Shown here: in pieces, positions 62,171 through 64,000 of the stretch
Numbering within the stretch: position 1 is the stretch's first letter
Layout of the letters: the number at the start of each line of letters is the position of its first letter
Origin: JAOAFZ01 sp964407325
Lineage (GTDB): Bacteria; Patescibacteriota; Microgenomatia; UBA1406; GWC2-37-13
Assembly: GCA_964407325.1 (NCBI GenBank)
Contig: CAYOVA010000002.1
Span: 62,001 to 126,000 of the forward strand
Direction of reading: 5' to 3'
DNA length: 64,000 nt
Program-made: the position numbers and the translations under genes
Notes under the pieces: generated by a model
What the model was told of the DNA's origin: nothing
Database searches by the model: none
Seen by the model: only the letters and a program-made list of their open reading frames with translations

Positions 62171-64000
62171 GAAAAATTTTCTAATAGGTTTTGGGGAAAG
62201 ACTGTCTGAAAGAATACAAGCACCTCCATCTATGGTAGATAAAATAGATCCTTATACATTCGCCGATGCGGTTAGACGACTGACTCCAAAGCTTGAAAAA
62301 ACATCTGAACAGTTACGACTTTTACCCGATATCTTATGCCCAAATGATAAAACGATTGCTGCTGTAACACTTAATCCGTCTTATGTTGCCAAATCTTATT
62401 ATCCAGACAGTTTTTTTGAGAACTACGGTTTTGAACCTGTTGGAAGTAGGCCTGTGAAGATTACACCAGAAAGATGGTCAAAAAAAGGAACCCCTCAAGA
62501 GGTGGTTACAACTCAAATCTTTGTATCTGGCACCCGTGCTAAATTTTCTGAAGTATCGTCACAAATAAAGACTATCTCACAGATGATGCCAGGTGCTAAT
62601 GACATAATAAAAATAGAAGATGTAAAATCTATTTCTTCAATAGATAGAATAAAATCGATTTATTCTGACAGTAATGACTTGAAAATGGAAATTGTTCTGC
62701 ATGCATCGGCATTGAGTTCTGATGATTTTATCGTTGATGGCTTTCGAAAGTATCTGGACTTTTTGGGGGTTGCTGTAAGTCTAGAGAGAAGGTTATATGC
62801 ACAAGGGTTGTGTTTTATTCCGTTAAACCTGCCAAAGGAGCTCATAGAAGAGGTTTCTCGTTTTTCTTTCCTTAGGGTTATGCGCGAAATGCCTACCTTA
62901 AGACCTGTCCAAAGATCTTCAGGAAATACAACTTTCTCATTACAACTTCCAGAAGAAGAGCCTCTTGATAAATCTATAAGAGTAGCGATTTTTGATGGTG
63001 GCGTTGTACAGGATGGGCTATTTGACAAATGGGTCTCTTTACATCAAGGGACAGATGTAAAAAATGTTCTTCCTGATTTTGAGACTCATGGGACTGGTGT
63101 CACCTCAGCGTTCTTATTTGGACAACTCAATGCCAAGACAAAAGCAGATCGCCCTTACTCATATGTTGATCATTATCGGGTTCTTGATTTAGAATCAGGC
63201 ATTGATGAGGATATTTATGATGTTTTGAATAGAATCACCGATGTTTTAAAGACAAAAAGATATAATTTTGCAAATATAAGCCTTGGACCGGATATACCAA
63301 TAGAAGATGATGATGTCCATGCATGGACTTCCGTATTAGATGAAATTTTTTCCGATGCTTCCTACTTACCCACAATTGCAGCTGGGAATGGCGGAACAAG
63401 GGATAAACCATCAGGAAATGCCCGCATACAAACTCCTGCTGATTGTGTAAATGGCTTAACTGTTGGCGCTTGTGATAGTGCTGGTGATATATGGGAACGA
63501 GCACCCTATAGTTCTATAGGACCTGGTAGAAGCCCTGGTGTAGTAAAGCCCGATCTGGTAGCTTTTGGTGGATCAACGAAAGAATTTTTCTGGGTATATG
63601 ATGGTGCTCCTAATAACCAAGCTTCTCCGCAAGCCGGAACAAGCTTTGCAGCTCCTCTTGCACTGAGAGCGGCAGTTGGTATTCGTGCTCATTTTGGAGT
63701 TAATCTAACACCACTTGCTATTAAAGCATTACTTATTCACACTACTGAAAAACATAGCCATGATATTTACGAGTGTGGATGGGGCAGAATTCCCAGTGAC
63801 ATTTCTGAAATTGTTATGACGGACGACGAGACTGCGCGTATTGTTTACCAAGGGACGTTATCTCCCGCTGAATGGTTTAAGTTCCCGATACCTGTTCCCT
63901 CAAAGCAAATGGATGGGAAAGTTAGCATTGCCGCTACACTCTGCTATTGTTCTAGAACAGATCCCGGGCATCCTTCTAATTATACGAGGAGTGGCATAGA
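62160..64000 (+). CDS. Subtilisin-like (S8) protease, IetS-like, cut by window end
   Basis: At least 613 codons, open to the window edge without a stop. The subtilase triad is in frame: Asp279 (VAIFDGGV), His310 (THGTGVTSA) and Ser495 (AGTSFAAPLA), with the oxyanion Asn in AAGNGG. The N-terminal about 270 residues are not a typical propeptide or signal peptide, so the enzyme is probably cytoplasmic. The start overlaps the AAA gene by 11 bp, implying a coupled operon. Position beside a tRNA-linked recombinase element fits a defence island. The C-terminus is not visible. Confidence 0.8.
   Translation, partial: MQNKKNFLIGFGERLSERIQAPPSMVDKIDPYTFADAVRRLTPKLEKTSEQLRLLPDILCPNDKTIAAVTLNPSYVAKSYYPDSFFENYGFEPVGSRPVKITPERWSKKGTPQEVVTTQIFVSGTRAKFSEVSSQIKTISQMMPGANDIIKIEDVKSISSIDRIKSIYSDSNDLKMEIVLHASALSSDDFIVDGFRKYLDFLGVAVSLERRLYAQGLCFIPLNLPKELIEEVSRFSFLRVMREMPTLRPVQRSSGNTTFSLQLPEEEPLDKSIRVAIFDGGVVQDGLFDKWVSLHQGTDVKNVLPDFETHGTGVTSAFLFGQLNAKTKADRPYSYVDHYRVLDLESGIDEDIYDVLNRITDVLKTKRYNFANISLGPDIPIEDDDVHAWTSVLDEIFSDASYLPTIAAGNGGTRDKPSGNARIQTPADCVNGLTVGACDSAGDIWERAPYSSIGPGRSPGVVKPDLVAFGGSTKEFFWVYDGAPNNQASPQAGTSFAAPLALRAAVGIRAHFGVNLTPLAIKALLIHTTEKHSHDIYECGWGRIPSDISEIVMTDDETARIVYQGTLSPAEWFKFPIPVPSKQMDGKVSIAATLCYCSRTDPGHPSNYTRSGI

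Overview
The window looks like a chromosomal scaffold from an uncultivated bacterium, most likely a Patescibacteria/CPR-type genome assembled from a metagenome. Pointers are three 100-N gaps (two flanked by identical 55-bp overlaps, as de Bruijn assemblers leave), a small gene repertoire rich in domain fusions, a Tad/Flp pilus set with no secretin seen, and translation signals dominated by -10 boxes placed 5-9 nt before ATG (leaderless mRNAs). TGA is used as stop, so the TGA=Gly lineages are unlikely. The taxonomy is inference: no rRNA or ribosomal protein gene is present. A near-complete branched-chain amino acid pathway would be unusual for CPR.

Layout. 1-4.3 kb: structured leader, a TrpG-like protein without its catalytic Cys, a small membrane protein, an isoaspartyl peptidase and an ATP-grasp ligase-like gene. 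4.3-22.7 kb: branched-chain amino acid region (ilvE, ilvB, an ilvN-aminotransferase fusion, leuA, ilvA, avtA, ilvC, ilvD, ridA, leuC, leuD; leuB lies apart at 36 kb). Two classical leader-peptide attenuators sit here: one peptide rich in Ile/Val/Leu before ilvE, one with four consecutive Leu codons before leuC. Between ilvC and ilvD lie three candidate structured RNAs and a two-domain ABC ATPase. 22.8-26.1 kb: a DUF3800 gene facing a strong convergent promoter, and a polymorphic toxin with an adjoining immunity candidate. 26.1-33.2 kb: CHAP amidase plus a divergent Tad/Flp pilus locus including a 50-aa Flp pilin. 33.2-38.1 kb: STAND ATPase, an unknown gene, leuB and a kinase-like gene.

38.2-41.3 kb: the whole serine branch in two genes, a SerB-SerA fusion and SerC. 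41.3-45.3 kb: an M15-like peptidase, a putative permuted ATP-grasp protein, serS and an Flp-type prepilin with a large extra domain. 45.3-52.9 kb: purine cluster (RdgB, an 811-aa protein starting with a degenerate ITPase-like domain, guaA, a VOC protein, a CBS-less guaB, an adenosine-deaminase-like gene). 53-59 kb: unknown large protein, HD hydrolase, LysRS with a C-terminal DUF2000-like domain, methyltransferase, greA. 59.1-61 kb: tRNA-Glu with a serine-recombinase element whose recombinase segment seems inverted between 83-bp inverted repeats. 61-64 kb: AAA ATPase plus subtilase pair resembling the IetAS antiphage system; the subtilase is cut by the window end.

Two translation styles coexist. 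Conserved metabolic genes mostly have a -10 box directly before ATG and no Shine-Dalgarno. A minority of genes without recognised relatives (10297, 19676, 35461) and the prepilin at 44658 have purine-rich ribosome binding sites and are followed by GC-rich hairpins without U-tracts.
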